Origin: Bacteroidota bacterium
GTDB taxonomy: Bacteria; Bacteroidota; Bacteroidia; Chitinophagales; Saprospiraceae
Length of the DNA: 28,610 nt
Direction of reading: 5' to 3'
Assembly: GCA_024277695.1 (NCBI GenBank)
Contig: JAJRUR010000172.1
Span: forward strand, 1 to 28,610
Shown here one piece after another: positions 1 through 8,650 of this stretch. Position 1 is the first letter of the stretch. Each line of letters starts with the position of its first letter. The notes beneath the pieces were generated by a model. That model was given only the letters and a program-made list of their open reading frames with translations, was not told the DNA's origin and made no database searches. The position numbers and the translations under genes were made by a program.

Positions 1-89
1 AATTTATGTTTATGTATTGCGTATAATCTTGCTTTTTCTATCATACTTTCATTGCTGCCTTGATCCGGTATTATTGTTTTCTCCTCCAT
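1..89 (-). CDS. 5' end of an unrecognised gene, cut by the window edge
   Basis: An ATG at 87-89 on the minus strand opens a frame that runs to the window edge without a stop (29 codons). It begins MEEKTIIPDQGSNES and is hydrophilic, with no signal peptide, so the product is probably cytoplasmic. It lies 39 bases downstream of the alkaline phosphatase stop, on the same strand. A perfect Bacteroidota -7 box (TATTTTTG, 102-109) sits 12 bases before the ATG, so it may have its own promoter as well as upstream readthrough. Too little is visible to name a family. Confidence 0.5.
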   Translation of the reverse strand, partial: MEEKTIIPDQGSNESMIEKARLYAIHKHK

Positions 90-101
90 AATATTTATTT
101 A

Positions 102-109
102 CAAAAATA
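102..109 (-). promoter_or_regulatory. Candidate -7 promoter box (TATTTTTG)
   Basis: On the minus strand this reads TATTTTTG, an exact match to the Bacteroidota primary sigma -7 consensus TAnnTTTG, 12 bases before the ATG at 89. No TTG is visible at the usual -33 spacing, so only half of the promoter is supported. Confidence 0.4.
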
Positions 110-128
110 CCCTTTTTGATTTAATCTT

Positions 129-1250
129 CTATCTAGCGAGCGCTTTTTTTATTTTATGATAAATGTCGGTATTTTTATAGATACCGCCAAAATCCTCGGA
201 GCCCGGACCATACGCAAATACCGGAATCAAAGTGGCGCTATGTCCTCCGGTAGAGAAGCTGGGCTCTATTTCCGCATAATCGCTCCCTTTGTCTGTTTGT
301 TTTGCGGAAAGAGTGAAACCTCCCGTTTCGTGATCGGCAGTTACGACTACAAGGGTTTGCTTGTCTTGCTCAGCAAAATCCAATGCTGCCCCGATAGCTT
401 GATCAAAATCAGCGGTCTCTGTGATGATATATTGGGCATCATTTGCGTGACCGCCCCAATCGATTTGTGATCCTTCGACCATCAAAAAAAATCCTTGCGG
501 ATTATTCAATTCTTGTATAGCTCGTTTTGTAGCATCAGGAAGAAAGCTGCCACGCCCCTCTGTCATTTTGGGCATACCCTTATCTGCCAATAAAAACGCC
601 GATTTTTTATCCGTCGGCATATGTTGGAGTACATCACCATCTGTCCGAATTTCAAATCCTTGGTCGCGGAGTTGTTGGACTAGATTTTGTCCATCTTTTC
701 GATCTTCAAAATATTTCAATCCACCTCCTGCAAAAAAATCAATATCCGAGTGGACAAGTTGCTCGGCGATTTCTTCTTGCATTTTGCGCTGAGCTACATG
801 CGCATAAAAGCACGCCGGTGTCGCATGGGTAACGGCTGAGGTAGAAATAATTCCGGTCTTAAATCCTTCTTGAGATAACTGTTCGACTATAATGGGGATA
901 GATTTTTGATCCAAATCTACGCTGATCGCCCCATTATAACTTCGCCTACCTGTAGCAAATGCCGTAGCTCCGGCTGCCGAATCCGTTATTTTTTCTCGTG
1001 CACTGGATGTGTTTATCAATCCGATGTGCTTAAATCGATCAAAATTTATTTTACCGTCGCCATAATAATAGCGTGTAGATAGTTGGGTGACTCCCATTCC
1101 GTCCCCGATGAGTAAGATCACATTTTTTACTTGAGGAGTTGACTTTTCTGCTGTCTTCTCCGGGGTAGCTCCGTACTCAGTATTCGGATGTATTTTGGCG
1201 GTACAGTTTGCAATGGACAAGAAGAGCAGTGCGTATAATAAATATTTCAT
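129..1250 (-). CDS. Alkaline phosphatase (PhoA-type superfamily), probable lipoprotein
   Basis: This is a periplasmic or surface phosphomonoesterase that releases phosphate from organic phosphoesters. The 373-residue length is normal for the bacterial family. Visible motifs are the N-terminal metal-binding LLIGDGMG (47-53 region), the nucleophile in TDSAAGATA (Ser91), THATPA near 141, EGSQIDWGGHAND, the metal ligands in TADHETGG, and a late GGHSA. The N-terminus is a short hydrophobic leader ending at Cys16. The residue before Cys is Asn, so the lipobox is non-canonical and lipidation is likely rather than certain. The ATG start lies 13 bases after the M1 peptidase stop, so it is probably co-transcribed with that gene. 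I see no Pho-box-like element, and phosphate control cannot be judged here. It is not PhoX or PhoD, because the DSA and TADHETGG motifs are those of the PhoA superfamily. Confidence 0.95.
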   Translation of the reverse strand: MKYLLYALLFLSIANCTAKIHPNTEYGATPEKTAEKSTPQVKNVILLIGDGMGVTQLSTRYYYGDGKINFDRFKHIGLINTSSAREKITDSAAGATAFATGRRSYNGAISVDLDQKSIPIIVEQLSQEGFKTGIISTSAVTHATPACFYAHVAQRKMQEEIAEQLVHSDIDFFAGGGLKYFEDRKDGQNLVQQLRDQGFEIRTDGDVLQHMPTDKKSAFLLADKGMPKMTEGRGSFLPDATKRAIQELNNPQGFFLMVEGSQIDWGGHANDAQYIITETADFDQAIGAALDFAEQDKQTLVVVTADHETGGFTLSAKQTDKGSDYAEIEPSFSTGGHSATLIPVFAYGPGSEDFGGIYKNTDIYHKIKKALAR

Positions 1251-1263
1251 CTAGATTTTATTT

Positions 1264-3123
1264 TTATTCACTTTTTACTTCCCAAAAATTATTTTCTCTA
1301 TTTTTATCAACCATCCTAAAAGAAGGGTCTATCATAATTGCTTGGATGGGAGAATCGCCGGATTGGACCTTCAAATCATAAAACGGATGTGTCCACGGCC
1401 AGTCTTTCATGATCTCATAATGTCTTCCGTACTCTTTATGTTTTGCTCCACGCATGATGCGTAGGGGTATGGTCATCTGTCGTATTTCTCCATTTTGGTA
1501 TTTGATGAATAGATCTACCGGCATCGGCATTCTACCTAGTTTGGCCAGGACGATGACATCGGTATTGCCCTCTTGATATACCGTATCAATAGCATAATCG
1601 GGTAGATCGGTGGTATTGATCCAGTATTGACGATACCAGTCAAGTTGCATTCCTGAGGTCTTTTCCATGACTCTAATAAAGTCTTCATCCGTAGGATGTT
1701 TAAATTTCCACTCTTCAAAATATCGAAGCATACCCAGATCAAAAGCCGGTCGGCCAACGATGTACTCCAGCTGTGGTAAAAATATCTTACCCGTAACATA
1801 GGATCCTACTCCATATGCGGCATTTGTAGTAAAATGATCTGCGTGTGTATTGAGGGGCTCGGCTCTTCCTGCTTGATTGAAGCGAATATATCCATTGATA
1901 CTTTCCGCAAATATATTGTCCAAACAGTCACCTTCTAGAATACCTGAGCAGCGTAAGTAATTCATCGTCCGATCCGTGGCATAACTCGCAAATCCTTCAT
2001 CCATCCATGCATACAGGCTTTCGTTGGTGGCCAGTACGCCCTGATACCAACTGTGCATCATCTCATGTACAGATACTCCAACGAGTGACCGAAGAGAGCG
2101 ACGACCCGTTATTAATGTAATCATGGGATATTCTATACCTCCATCACCACCCTGAATAAATGTATAGTGATCGTATGGATATACACCAAAATTCTTGTTA
2201 GCGTAGGATAGTGCTTTGTCCATGATGGCCGGCAATTGTGGCCAGTATTTTTCAGTAATGGTATCGGGTTGATACAAAAAATGCAGCGTGGTCCCGGATT
2301 CGGTTTTTATTACGCGGTGTACATAATCAGGATCAGCAGCCCAAGCAAAATCGTGGACATTTTTGGCCTTAAAGTGCCAGAGTGTTTTTTTCTTCTTTTT
2401 CTTTTTCGGTTTTTTTTGTCTGCTGGAGTAGCCATAGCCGATTTCTTCGGCATTGACCAAGCTTCCTGTAGCTCCCAAAATATAATTGCGGTCGATATAG
2501 ATTTCTACATCGAAGTCTCCCCAATTACCATAAAACTCTCTACCTACGTAAGGTTCAGGATGCCATCCCAGGCGATCATACGCACACATTTTGGGATACC
2601 ACTGCGACATACTCAGTCGTATTTTCTCGGCATTGTCTCTGCCACTGCGCCTGATCTGCAGAGGCACTTGAGCATCAAACTGCATCTCAAATACGGATGA
2701 CTTTCCCGGTAGGATAGGGCGGTCTAAAGTGGCTTCGAGGATAGTCCCTTCGATGTGAAATGGGATATCTTGGCCGTCTTGTTGTAGCTTGTGCACATGC
2801 TGATACCCAATCTCATGCGGTAGTAGTTTACTGATACGATCTCCCACGCGTCTATCGGTATCCGGTAGAGTCCTCGCACGTACATCCATCATGCTTCCTG
2901 GCTGAAAGGCATTGAAATACAGGTGATAAAACACTCTGTACAAAGTATCCGGACTATTATTCTTCAGGGTCAAGCGTTGACTTCCGTCAAAGCGATTGGT
3001 CTGCACATCCATATCTATGGTCATCTTATAATCTACTTCTTGCTGCCAATACTGTGCTTGTATGGGCAGGACATAAAACAAGAGTACTCCAATCGCTATG
3101 AAAATGTTTTTAACTAACTGCAT
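1264..3123 (-). CDS. Secreted M1-family zinc metallopeptidase (gluzincin)
   Basis: This is a predicted aminopeptidase-like enzyme exported to the periplasm or surface. The N-terminus (MQLVKNIFIAIG...IQAQ) is a Sec signal peptide ending near residue 24. An all-beta N-terminal domain spans about 25-270, followed by the catalytic domain. The zinc site is HEMMH (353-357), with the third ligand Glu376 in WMDEGFA. The substrate-recognition loop reads GGIEYPM (about 328-334), the variant common in bacterial members, instead of the classical GAMEN. An odd feature is a lysine-rich patch with seven consecutive Lys at about 240-246, inside the N-terminal domain. I chose the ATG at 3123; one codon upstream is only a TTG. 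The start overlaps the end of the CPBP protease gene by 14 bases, implying translational coupling. The substrate is unknown. Confidence 0.93.
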   Translation of the reverse strand: MQLVKNIFIAIGVLLFYVLPIQAQYWQQEVDYKMTIDMDVQTNRFDGSQRLTLKNNSPDTLYRVFYHLYFNAFQPGSMMDVRARTLPDTDRRVGDRISKLLPHEIGYQHVHKLQQDGQDIPFHIEGTILEATLDRPILPGKSSVFEMQFDAQVPLQIRRSGRDNAEKIRLSMSQWYPKMCAYDRLGWHPEPYVGREFYGNWGDFDVEIYIDRNYILGATGSLVNAEEIGYGYSSRQKKPKKKKKKKTLWHFKAKNVHDFAWAADPDYVHRVIKTESGTTLHFLYQPDTITEKYWPQLPAIMDKALSYANKNFGVYPYDHYTFIQGGDGGIEYPMITLITGRRSLRSLVGVSVHEMMHSWYQGVLATNESLYAWMDEGFASYATDRTMNYLRCSGILEGDCLDNIFAESINGYIRFNQAGRAEPLNTHADHFTTNAAYGVGSYVTGKIFLPQLEYIVGRPAFDLGMLRYFEEWKFKHPTDEDFIRVMEKTSGMQLDWYRQYWINTTDLPDYAIDTVYQEGNTDVIVLAKLGRMPMPVDLFIKYQNGEIRQMTIPLRIMRGAKHKEYGRHYEIMKDWPWTHPFYDLKVQSGDSPIQAIMIDPSFRMVDKNRENNFWEVKSE

Positions 3124-4086
3124 CAATTTTATTATTTAATTTTTTGAATAGATAACTTGGGTGGGGCCATTTATATTTTAAAGCACAAATAAACAAAAAG
3201 ATGACGGCTAATAGGACAAAACTACCGGTCATCATTTCGATATCTGTATTGGACATACGAAAAAGTGCCGGTGTCTGAAGTGCAGCGCCTTCGTAACTTA
3301 CAAAAACTGCACTCATAAAATTCGTCGCAAAATGTACACCGAGGGCCAACTCAAGCGAATCATCCCATAGGGTCATCAAACCTAAAAACATTCCGGCTAT
3401 GGTATAGTACATCAGCATAGTCCATTTGCCGTATTGATTTACTTCGGGATTCATAATATGTAAGGAGGCAAACAGGACAGAGGAGATGATAAGTGCCAGT
3501 ATGGGGTATCTAAACCATAGTCCGAGTCCCTGCATCAAATATCCTCTCACGGTCAATTCTTCGAAGCTGGTTTGTAAAGGTAATAATGTGAAGCAGACGA
3601 GCAAAAGACCCAAAAACGGTTTCCACTCAAAATTCCAAAGGTAGTCTTGAGGGTTGAGTGCATAGGATATACCTTCGGCGACTAAACTGATCACTAACCA
3701 AACTATAAAACCAAAAGCTATTTTTGAATATTGTATGTTGCTAAAGGGAGTAATCAGTGACCTAAAGCTACGACTGTGCAATCGGATAGCGAGATAGATA
3801 CCTATCATGCCGATGGCAAAGCTCAGTAATAATAATGCCAATCCGAGATTTAGATGAACTCCCAGGATCGACCAATCAGCAGATTTTTGGAATGCATCTA
3901 GGAGTTCTTCAGCACGAGAGGCATCTTGTTTCTGCGCACTTATCATGGCCACTACTAGAGCGGGAACTTGTCCTATGAGCATAAAAAGTATTATGAGGGA
4001 TGTACCTGCTAGGTATAGCCACCAAGTGTTTTTCCCCGTGCAGCTTGCTCAAAAAAAAGCAAAGGTGATTTATTGGATAGATTCAT
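3110..4086 (-). CDS. CPBP-family intramembrane protease, with an apparent -1 frameshift near 4030-4036
   Basis: This is a multi-pass membrane protease of the CPBP/Abi family (related to CAAX endopeptidase Rce1). The catalytic motifs are FEELTVRG (EExxxR), FASLH and GVHFATN, each in a hydrophobic segment. The longest simple frame starts at an ATG at 3982 (290 residues), but that start lies inside a transmembrane helix. Upstream in the same frame the codons give KNTWWLYLAGTSLIILF, which completes the helix, and no start codon precedes a stop at 4049-4051. A second frame from an ATG at 4086 reads MNLSNKSPLLFFEQAARG and meets the first exactly at GGGAAAA (4036-4030, minus strand). Joined, they give FEQAARGKNTWWLYL, a plausible family N-terminus. 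The 4086 start overlaps the ftsE-like gene by 17 bases. The cause may be base loss, assembly error or -1 frameshifting. Confidence 0.85.
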
Positions 4087-4759
4087 AGTTTACTTCTTGA
4101 AGTTGTCGATTTTCACATCGAATAATCCGATTGGGAAATTTTTCAATGATACGATATTCATGGGTAGCGAGCAGTATGCCTGTGTGCTGATGTGCGTTGA
4201 TATTGCTCAGTAAGTAGATGATTTCGTCTGCTGTTTGCGGATCGAGATTTCCCGTTGGTTCATCGGCTATGATCAGTTTTGGGTGATTGAGAATGGCCCT
4301 TCCGATAGATAGGCGCTGCTGTTCACCTCCGGACAAGTGGGCAACCTTACTAGATAGTTTAGTGGCTAATCCGACATCAGAAAGCACCTCGATGATTCGC
4401 TCCAAACGCTTTTTAGAAGATCTCCAACCGGTAACTTTGAGCACAAAATCAAGATTTTGACGCACCGTCCAATCTCCAAAAAGCCTAAAGTCTTGAAATA
4501 CCATACCGATACTTCGGCGTAGATCTGTCTTATCTTTGCGACGAAGTTTGGTTAGATCAAAACCACACACGCGGGCACGACCGCTATAAATCGGTATTTG
4601 GGCATATAAGGCTTTGATCAGACTGCTTTTGCCGGATCCTGTCCTGCCTACTAAAAAGCAAAATTCTCCTGCTGATATTTCTAGATGGAGATTCTGTAGT
4701 ACATTGTCGTGCTTTCGTTTTATGATGACATCTTGAAGGGAAATTATGCTTTCTTTCAT
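4070..4759 (-). CDS. ftsE: FtsE-like ABC transporter ATP-binding protein
   Basis: This is a 229-residue stand-alone ABC ATPase. Walker A is GRTGSGKS (38-45), the Q-loop is FQDFRLF (from about 88), the signature is LSGGEQ (142-147), Walker B is LIIADE (162-167) followed by PTGNLD, and the H-loop is His200. The short length and a Q-loop followed by WTVRQNLDFVLKVTGW match the FtsE/LolD-like group, and best match Bacteroidota FtsE. FtsE pairs with the membrane protein FtsX to regulate peptidoglycan hydrolysis at the division site. No ftsX lies in this window, so the name rests on sequence pattern only; LolD is the main alternative. It leads a minus-strand run (CPBP protease, M1 peptidase, phosphatase) and has a -7 box at 4782-4789. 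Confidence 0.85.
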   Translation of the reverse strand: MKESIISLQDVIIKRKHDNVLQNLHLEISAGEFCFLVGRTGSGKSSLIKALYAQIPIYSGRARVCGFDLTKLRRKDKTDLRRSIGMVFQDFRLFGDWTVRQNLDFVLKVTGWRSSKKRLERIIEVLSDVGLATKLSSKVAHLSGGEQQRLSIGRAILNHPKLIIADEPTGNLDPQTADEIIYLLSNINAHQHTGILLATHEYRIIEKFPNRIIRCENRQLQEVNYESIQ

Positions 4760-4781
4760 CTCAGTAGCTGCGTATAGGTCT

Positions 4782-4789
4782 CAAAAATA
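4782..4789 (-). promoter_or_regulatory. Candidate -7 promoter box of the ftsE-led operon (TATTTTTG)
   Basis: TATTTTTG on the minus strand is an exact TAnnTTTG match, 22 bases before the ftsE-like ATG. It lies in the divergent gap shared with the sensor kinase gene. No -33 TTG is found at standard spacing. Confidence 0.4.
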
Positions 4790-4892
4790 ATGATAAATAG
4801 CCAAACCATAGCCTTTCGGAGATACATCATACCTTTTCTTAATAGATAAATTGCTAATATTGTGTAATTTAGCCCCATAAAATTATACTAAA

Positions 4893-7800
4893 GTGTCAAA
4901 ATTTAGACCATATATCAAATGGATTTCACTTTTGTTATTGCTGGCAGGAGCTTTACTGAAGTACAGCTATAGAGACCTTGATGTAGCTTTGGATACACAA
5001 CGGATACTCGATAGTCGTATAGAACAGTTAAGACAGCATTTGGCTTCGACCAAGTATATCGATGATATACGGTCTTGGTACCTACAGTCTGGTCCGACGA
5101 GTTATATGGATATTCGAGATCTTGATCACTTTGGAAACGGCCTTGATCAATATTTTTTGACCGATGATCATAAAATACTTTTCTGGACAACAGAGGCGGC
5201 GTACCCTGATCCTATCCCTAAACTTTTGGCGTCGGACTTAAGTACTTTTTTGCTCGATGATGATGTACTGTATTATGTTGAGGGTAAGCAACTTGAAGAG
5301 CAGATAGGTGCAGCGAGCTATGTATTTATCAAAACTCCGATAGCTGCACTGCCTGGACATGCTTACGCCAAAAGTCAAGACCTCGAAATACGCTCTGATG
5401 CCAAGTTCAAAATCAAGGACTTCTATGGCAAAGAAGTACCACTTGCTGCTTGTAAAAACTCGGGAAGGTTTTTGGGCTTTATAGCCAATATATTGCTATG
5501 GACGGGCTTGCTTCTTGGATTTGCTTACGGTCTTCGCCTGATCAATCTACGAAGGATAGCGCAAGGCAAGCGTATCGGAATTTATTTCTTGTGGTACAGT
5601 GTATTTGCTCTGAGCGCCTATGTTTTATTTTATCGCCTTTTTGCATTGCGCCAGCATACTATATGGCTTTTGGCCATAGGTGCTGTCTTACTTGCCTATT
5701 TTATCCAAGGACGGCATAAGGCTCAGAGGCCAAAAATAGTAAGCGATGTGGGCAGTGTATTTGTATTGGTTTGTGTTCAGCTCGGTATTATACTTGCCAA
5801 TGCATATTTTATTTATATTTTGATTCGTGCCGGAATTCTTTCTATCGATCTAAATCGTCATTTATTATTTCAGCCAAAAGCTCTAATCTATTTAACTCTC
5901 TTGATGGCATTAGGTCTCGTAAGTACTTTGATCCTTTCTCGTATTACTGCTAGCTACAGACCCAATTTGAAGTCAAAATGGTTCAATCTCTTGGCGGCTT
6001 TTGTATCCCTGATATTATTTTATTTTATCTATGATTATTTGTTTTCGGGATATGCTTTGCTTTTTATCTCCATATCACTATGTCTTATCATATTATTGGA
6101 TTTGTATAGCGACTTTGGACATTTGGGTTTTGCTTGGTTATTTGCCTGGGTCGTATTATTAGGACTGTTTTTTGCTGCTTCTATTTATAGTCTCCGAAAC
6201 GTAGTAATAGCAAACAAAATATCTGAGGATTTGGAGTATATGCAAGATGAAGTATTTGAGCCTCTAATTCCAGCAGCCCAAATCGATACTTTGATCAAAA
6301 AGGATACGCAACTTTTGCAATGGATTCGTCCTGAATTTCCATCTAAAGTAGATGCTCTTTCTTTTAAAAAACGCTTCACAAATTTACTTACTGGAGATGC
6401 AGCTTCTTTATCGGAGTCTTTTGATTTTTATTTTTATGACCAAAGGGCTCTTTCATTAGATGCGCAAGACGCTCGCAAGGGCAAATACAAATTTACCAAA
6501 AGCTTTGTCAAAAAACTGCTCGAGCTACGACCCGATGATATACATACTTTAAGACCTGATGGCAAAAATATATTTATCAAAACTATTTTTACTCAAAACC
6601 CGTCACACCCCTACAGTCCGTTAGTGAGCATCATTACCCAGACTGATATGCGTACTACGGATATTTTTGAGTATTATGATTGTACGCCATATTATGAAGG
6701 TGTACCGATATTCCAACCGGTAGTTAGTAATAAACTCTATCAGCAAGACGAAAAAAGACCAAACTTTGAGATACTGAAGGATACAATTGTTTTTAATCTC
6801 GCCGGAGATCTATCGAATACATCCCTAGTATTGAAACGGCATAGCTTTGCCGCTTTGAGGATACTCTCTTTATTTTCAATGCTTATTGTATTGACATTTA
6901 TTCTTCTATTCGTATCTTCTATCATGGCTCTTTATATCAAATGGATTCCTCAGCGTTTCAACTTATTTTTAACGAATCGAAAATCTTTACGTTTCAAAAT
7001 TCAACTTACTATTTTGAGTACCATTGTGGCTTCTTTTGTCGTCATTGCTATTATTACATTGATGTATTACCAGAGCAATTTTGAAAAAAATAACGACAAA
7101 AATATCAAGGCTACTGTTCAGCGCCTAATCCAACAATACGATGCGTACGAGCTACTGTCCAAAATCAAGTACAATCCACAGAGCAAAGACCGTCACATTG
7201 CTTCTTTTGAGACCATCAATGAAAGTATTCTACAGTTTTATGATGCTGAAGGAAACATGATCGACCCAATTGCTAAAAATAAAAAAGTACATCCTGCCGC
7301 TTTTTGGTTGCTCAAAAACCCTTCGAGAGATCTGGTTTTGATATCTGAACCTGAATTGCACTTTTGGCATTTCAAATCCAAAACTGCCTTTTATAAAGTG
7401 AAAGACCCAAAATTAAAAACACAAGGAATTATTCAGCTGTCGCCTTCCAATTCTGCAGGGTCCTTTACGCGTGGTATTTCTGATTTTATCAATACCTTGC
7501 TCAATGCTTATGTGTTTTTATTTCTGATTACGGGCAGTATAGCTATTTGGCTGGCAGATTCTATCACACGCCCAATCCAAGTACTTGGCGATAATCTGAA
7601 AAATCTCAAACTAGGAAAAGAACAAGAACCACTGGAGTGGACACATCAGGATGAGCTGGGAGATCTGATTCAAGATTATAATACTACGGTCAATAAACTT
7701 GAAGAAAGTGCCAAACTTATGGCTATCACCGAACGCGAATCCGCGTGGCGTGAAATGGCCAAACAGGTAGCGCACGAAATCAAAAACCCCCTCACTCCTA

Positions 7801-8453
7801 TGAAATTGAGCATACAGCACTTACAGATGGCATCGGATAGAGTAGAAGACCCGGATGTCAAAAAAATGATTTTACGTGTGTGCAATACTATTATCGAACA
7901 GATAGACGGATTGGCCAATATTGCAGGCGAATTTTCAAACTTTGCCCATTTTCCTAAACCAAAGAATCAATCAACCCTCCTCAATGAGGTGATCGCTACA
8001 GCGCATGACCTGTTCAGAAAAAGGGATGACATGGATATCCAACTTTATGTCCCTATAGACGACATTATTGTATTTGCAGATAAAAATTCGCTATTAAGAC
8101 TCTTTAATAATTTATTAAAAAATGCCATTCAATCTATACCTGTTGGCCGAAAAGGAACAATAGAAATTAGACTTTATAAAAAAGAAAAAATGGCAGTAGT
8201 CGAAATAGAAGATAACGGATGTGGTATCACAGAAGAAATGTATGACAAAGTATTTACACCTAACTTTACCACAAAATCATCCGGTACCGGTCTGGGTTTG
8301 GCTATTTCGACCAATATCATCGAAGCGCTGAACGGTAGGATATATTTTAAGACAAAAGTGGATGTAGGGACTGTTTTCTACGTCGAGTTACCCTTAATGC
8401 ATAAGGACGATAATTTTTCCAATACCCAAAGGGTGAGCCTGGACGGTTTGTAG
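4893..8453 (+). CDS. Large multi-pass NtrY-like sensor histidine kinase
   Basis: This 1186-residue membrane kinase starts at GTG (4893); no upstream ATG fits better. The layout is: one TM helix (about 10-28), an extracytoplasmic segment, a hydrophobic block of several TM helices (about 195-436), a second external segment, a TM helix at about 654-682, another at about 702-728, a third external sensor segment, a last TM helix (about 868-888), HAMP (about 890-940), then the kinase core. The H-box is HEIKNPLTPMK with His961, preceded by ERESAWREMAKQVA, a pattern typical of NtrY. The N-box is NNLLKNA (about 1072-1078), G1 is EDNGCGI and G2 is GTGLGLA (from 1131). All catalytic motifs look intact. 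No response regulator lies nearby, so the partner must be elsewhere. The ligand is unknown. The multi-TM N-terminal part is larger than in classical NtrY. Confidence 0.92.
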   Translation: MSKFRPYIKWISLLLLLAGALLKYSYRDLDVALDTQRILDSRIEQLRQHLASTKYIDDIRSWYLQSGPTSYMDIRDLDHFGNGLDQYFLTDDHKILFWTTEAAYPDPIPKLLASDLSTFLLDDDVLYYVEGKQLEEQIGAASYVFIKTPIAALPGHAYAKSQDLEIRSDAKFKIKDFYGKEVPLAACKNSGRFLGFIANILLWTGLLLGFAYGLRLINLRRIAQGKRIGIYFLWYSVFALSAYVLFYRLFALRQHTIWLLAIGAVLLAYFIQGRHKAQRPKIVSDVGSVFVLVCVQLGIILANAYFIYILIRAGILSIDLNRHLLFQPKALIYLTLLMALGLVSTLILSRITASYRPNLKSKWFNLLAAFVSLILFYFIYDYLFSGYALLFISISLCLIILLDLYSDFGHLGFAWLFAWVVLLGLFFAASIYSLRNVVIANKISEDLEYMQDEVFEPLIPAAQIDTLIKKDTQLLQWIRPEFPSKVDALSFKKRFTNLLTGDAASLSESFDFYFYDQRALSLDAQDARKGKYKFTKSFVKKLLELRPDDIHTLRPDGKNIFIKTIFTQNPSHPYSPLVSIITQTDMRTTDIFEYYDCTPYYEGVPIFQPVVSNKLYQQDEKRPNFEILKDTIVFNLAGDLSNTSLVLKRHSFAALRILSLFSMLIVLTFILLFVSSIMALYIKWIPQRFNLFLTNRKSLRFKIQLTILSTIVASFVVIAIITLMYYQSNFEKNNDKNIKATVQRLIQQYDAYELLSKIKYNPQSKDRHIASFETINESILQFYDAEGNMIDPIAKNKKVHPAAFWLLKNPSRDLVLISEPELHFWHFKSKTAFYKVKDPKLKTQGIIQLSPSNSAGSFTRGISDFINTLLNAYVFLFLITGSIAIWLADSITRPIQVLGDNLKNLKLGKEQEPLEWTHQDELGDLIQDYNTTVNKLEESAKLMAITERESAWREMAKQVAHEIKNPLTPMKLSIQHLQMASDRVEDPDVKKMILRVCNTIIEQIDGLANIAGEFSNFAHFPKPKNQSTLLNEVIATAHDLFRKRDDMDIQLYVPIDDIIVFADKNSLLRLFNNLLKNAIQSIPVGRKGTIEIRLYKKEKMAVVEIEDNGCGITEEMYDKVFTPNFTTKSSGTGLGLAISTNIIEALNGRIYFKTKVDVGTVFYVELPLMHKDDNFSNTQRVSLDGL

Positions 8454-8490
8454 TAAAACATCTTCTGCTCTATATGTATTTATGATTATA

Positions 8491-8503
8491 GCCCCATCGG
8501 GGC
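8491..8503. repeat. GC-rich perfect hairpin GCCCC-ATC-GGGGC
   Basis: This is a 5-bp perfect inverted repeat with a three-base loop, followed by GACCTGT, in an AT-rich convergent gap between the kinase and the MacB-like permease. It has no U-tract, so it is not a classic intrinsic terminator. The motif resembles short palindromic intergenic elements that I recall as repeated in some Bacteroidota genomes. Only one copy is visible here, so the repeat status is unproven. Confidence 0.4.
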
Positions 8504-8650
8504 GACCTGTAAAATATAGCAAACACTTACATCCAAATAGGAAAAATAAGTCCTTATTTTCTATTTTATAACGAACAAAACTTGAATGAATAACACAAAA
8601 AGTTTAGGATGTGTTTGACCTTAAAACTCAAATCCGTATGAGCTTTTCGT

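Noticed and set aside
2236..2700. 154-codon plus-strand open frame opposite the M1 peptidase
   Set aside because: It lies wholly antisense to a well-supported gene, has no family-like motifs and reads the lysine tract as a Phe/Leu run. It is a shadow frame.
4851..4872. Promoter for the sensor kinase (TTG ... TAATTTAG)
   Set aside because: The -7 box has one mismatch and the spacing to TTG is only 11 bases, too short for the Bacteroidota consensus.
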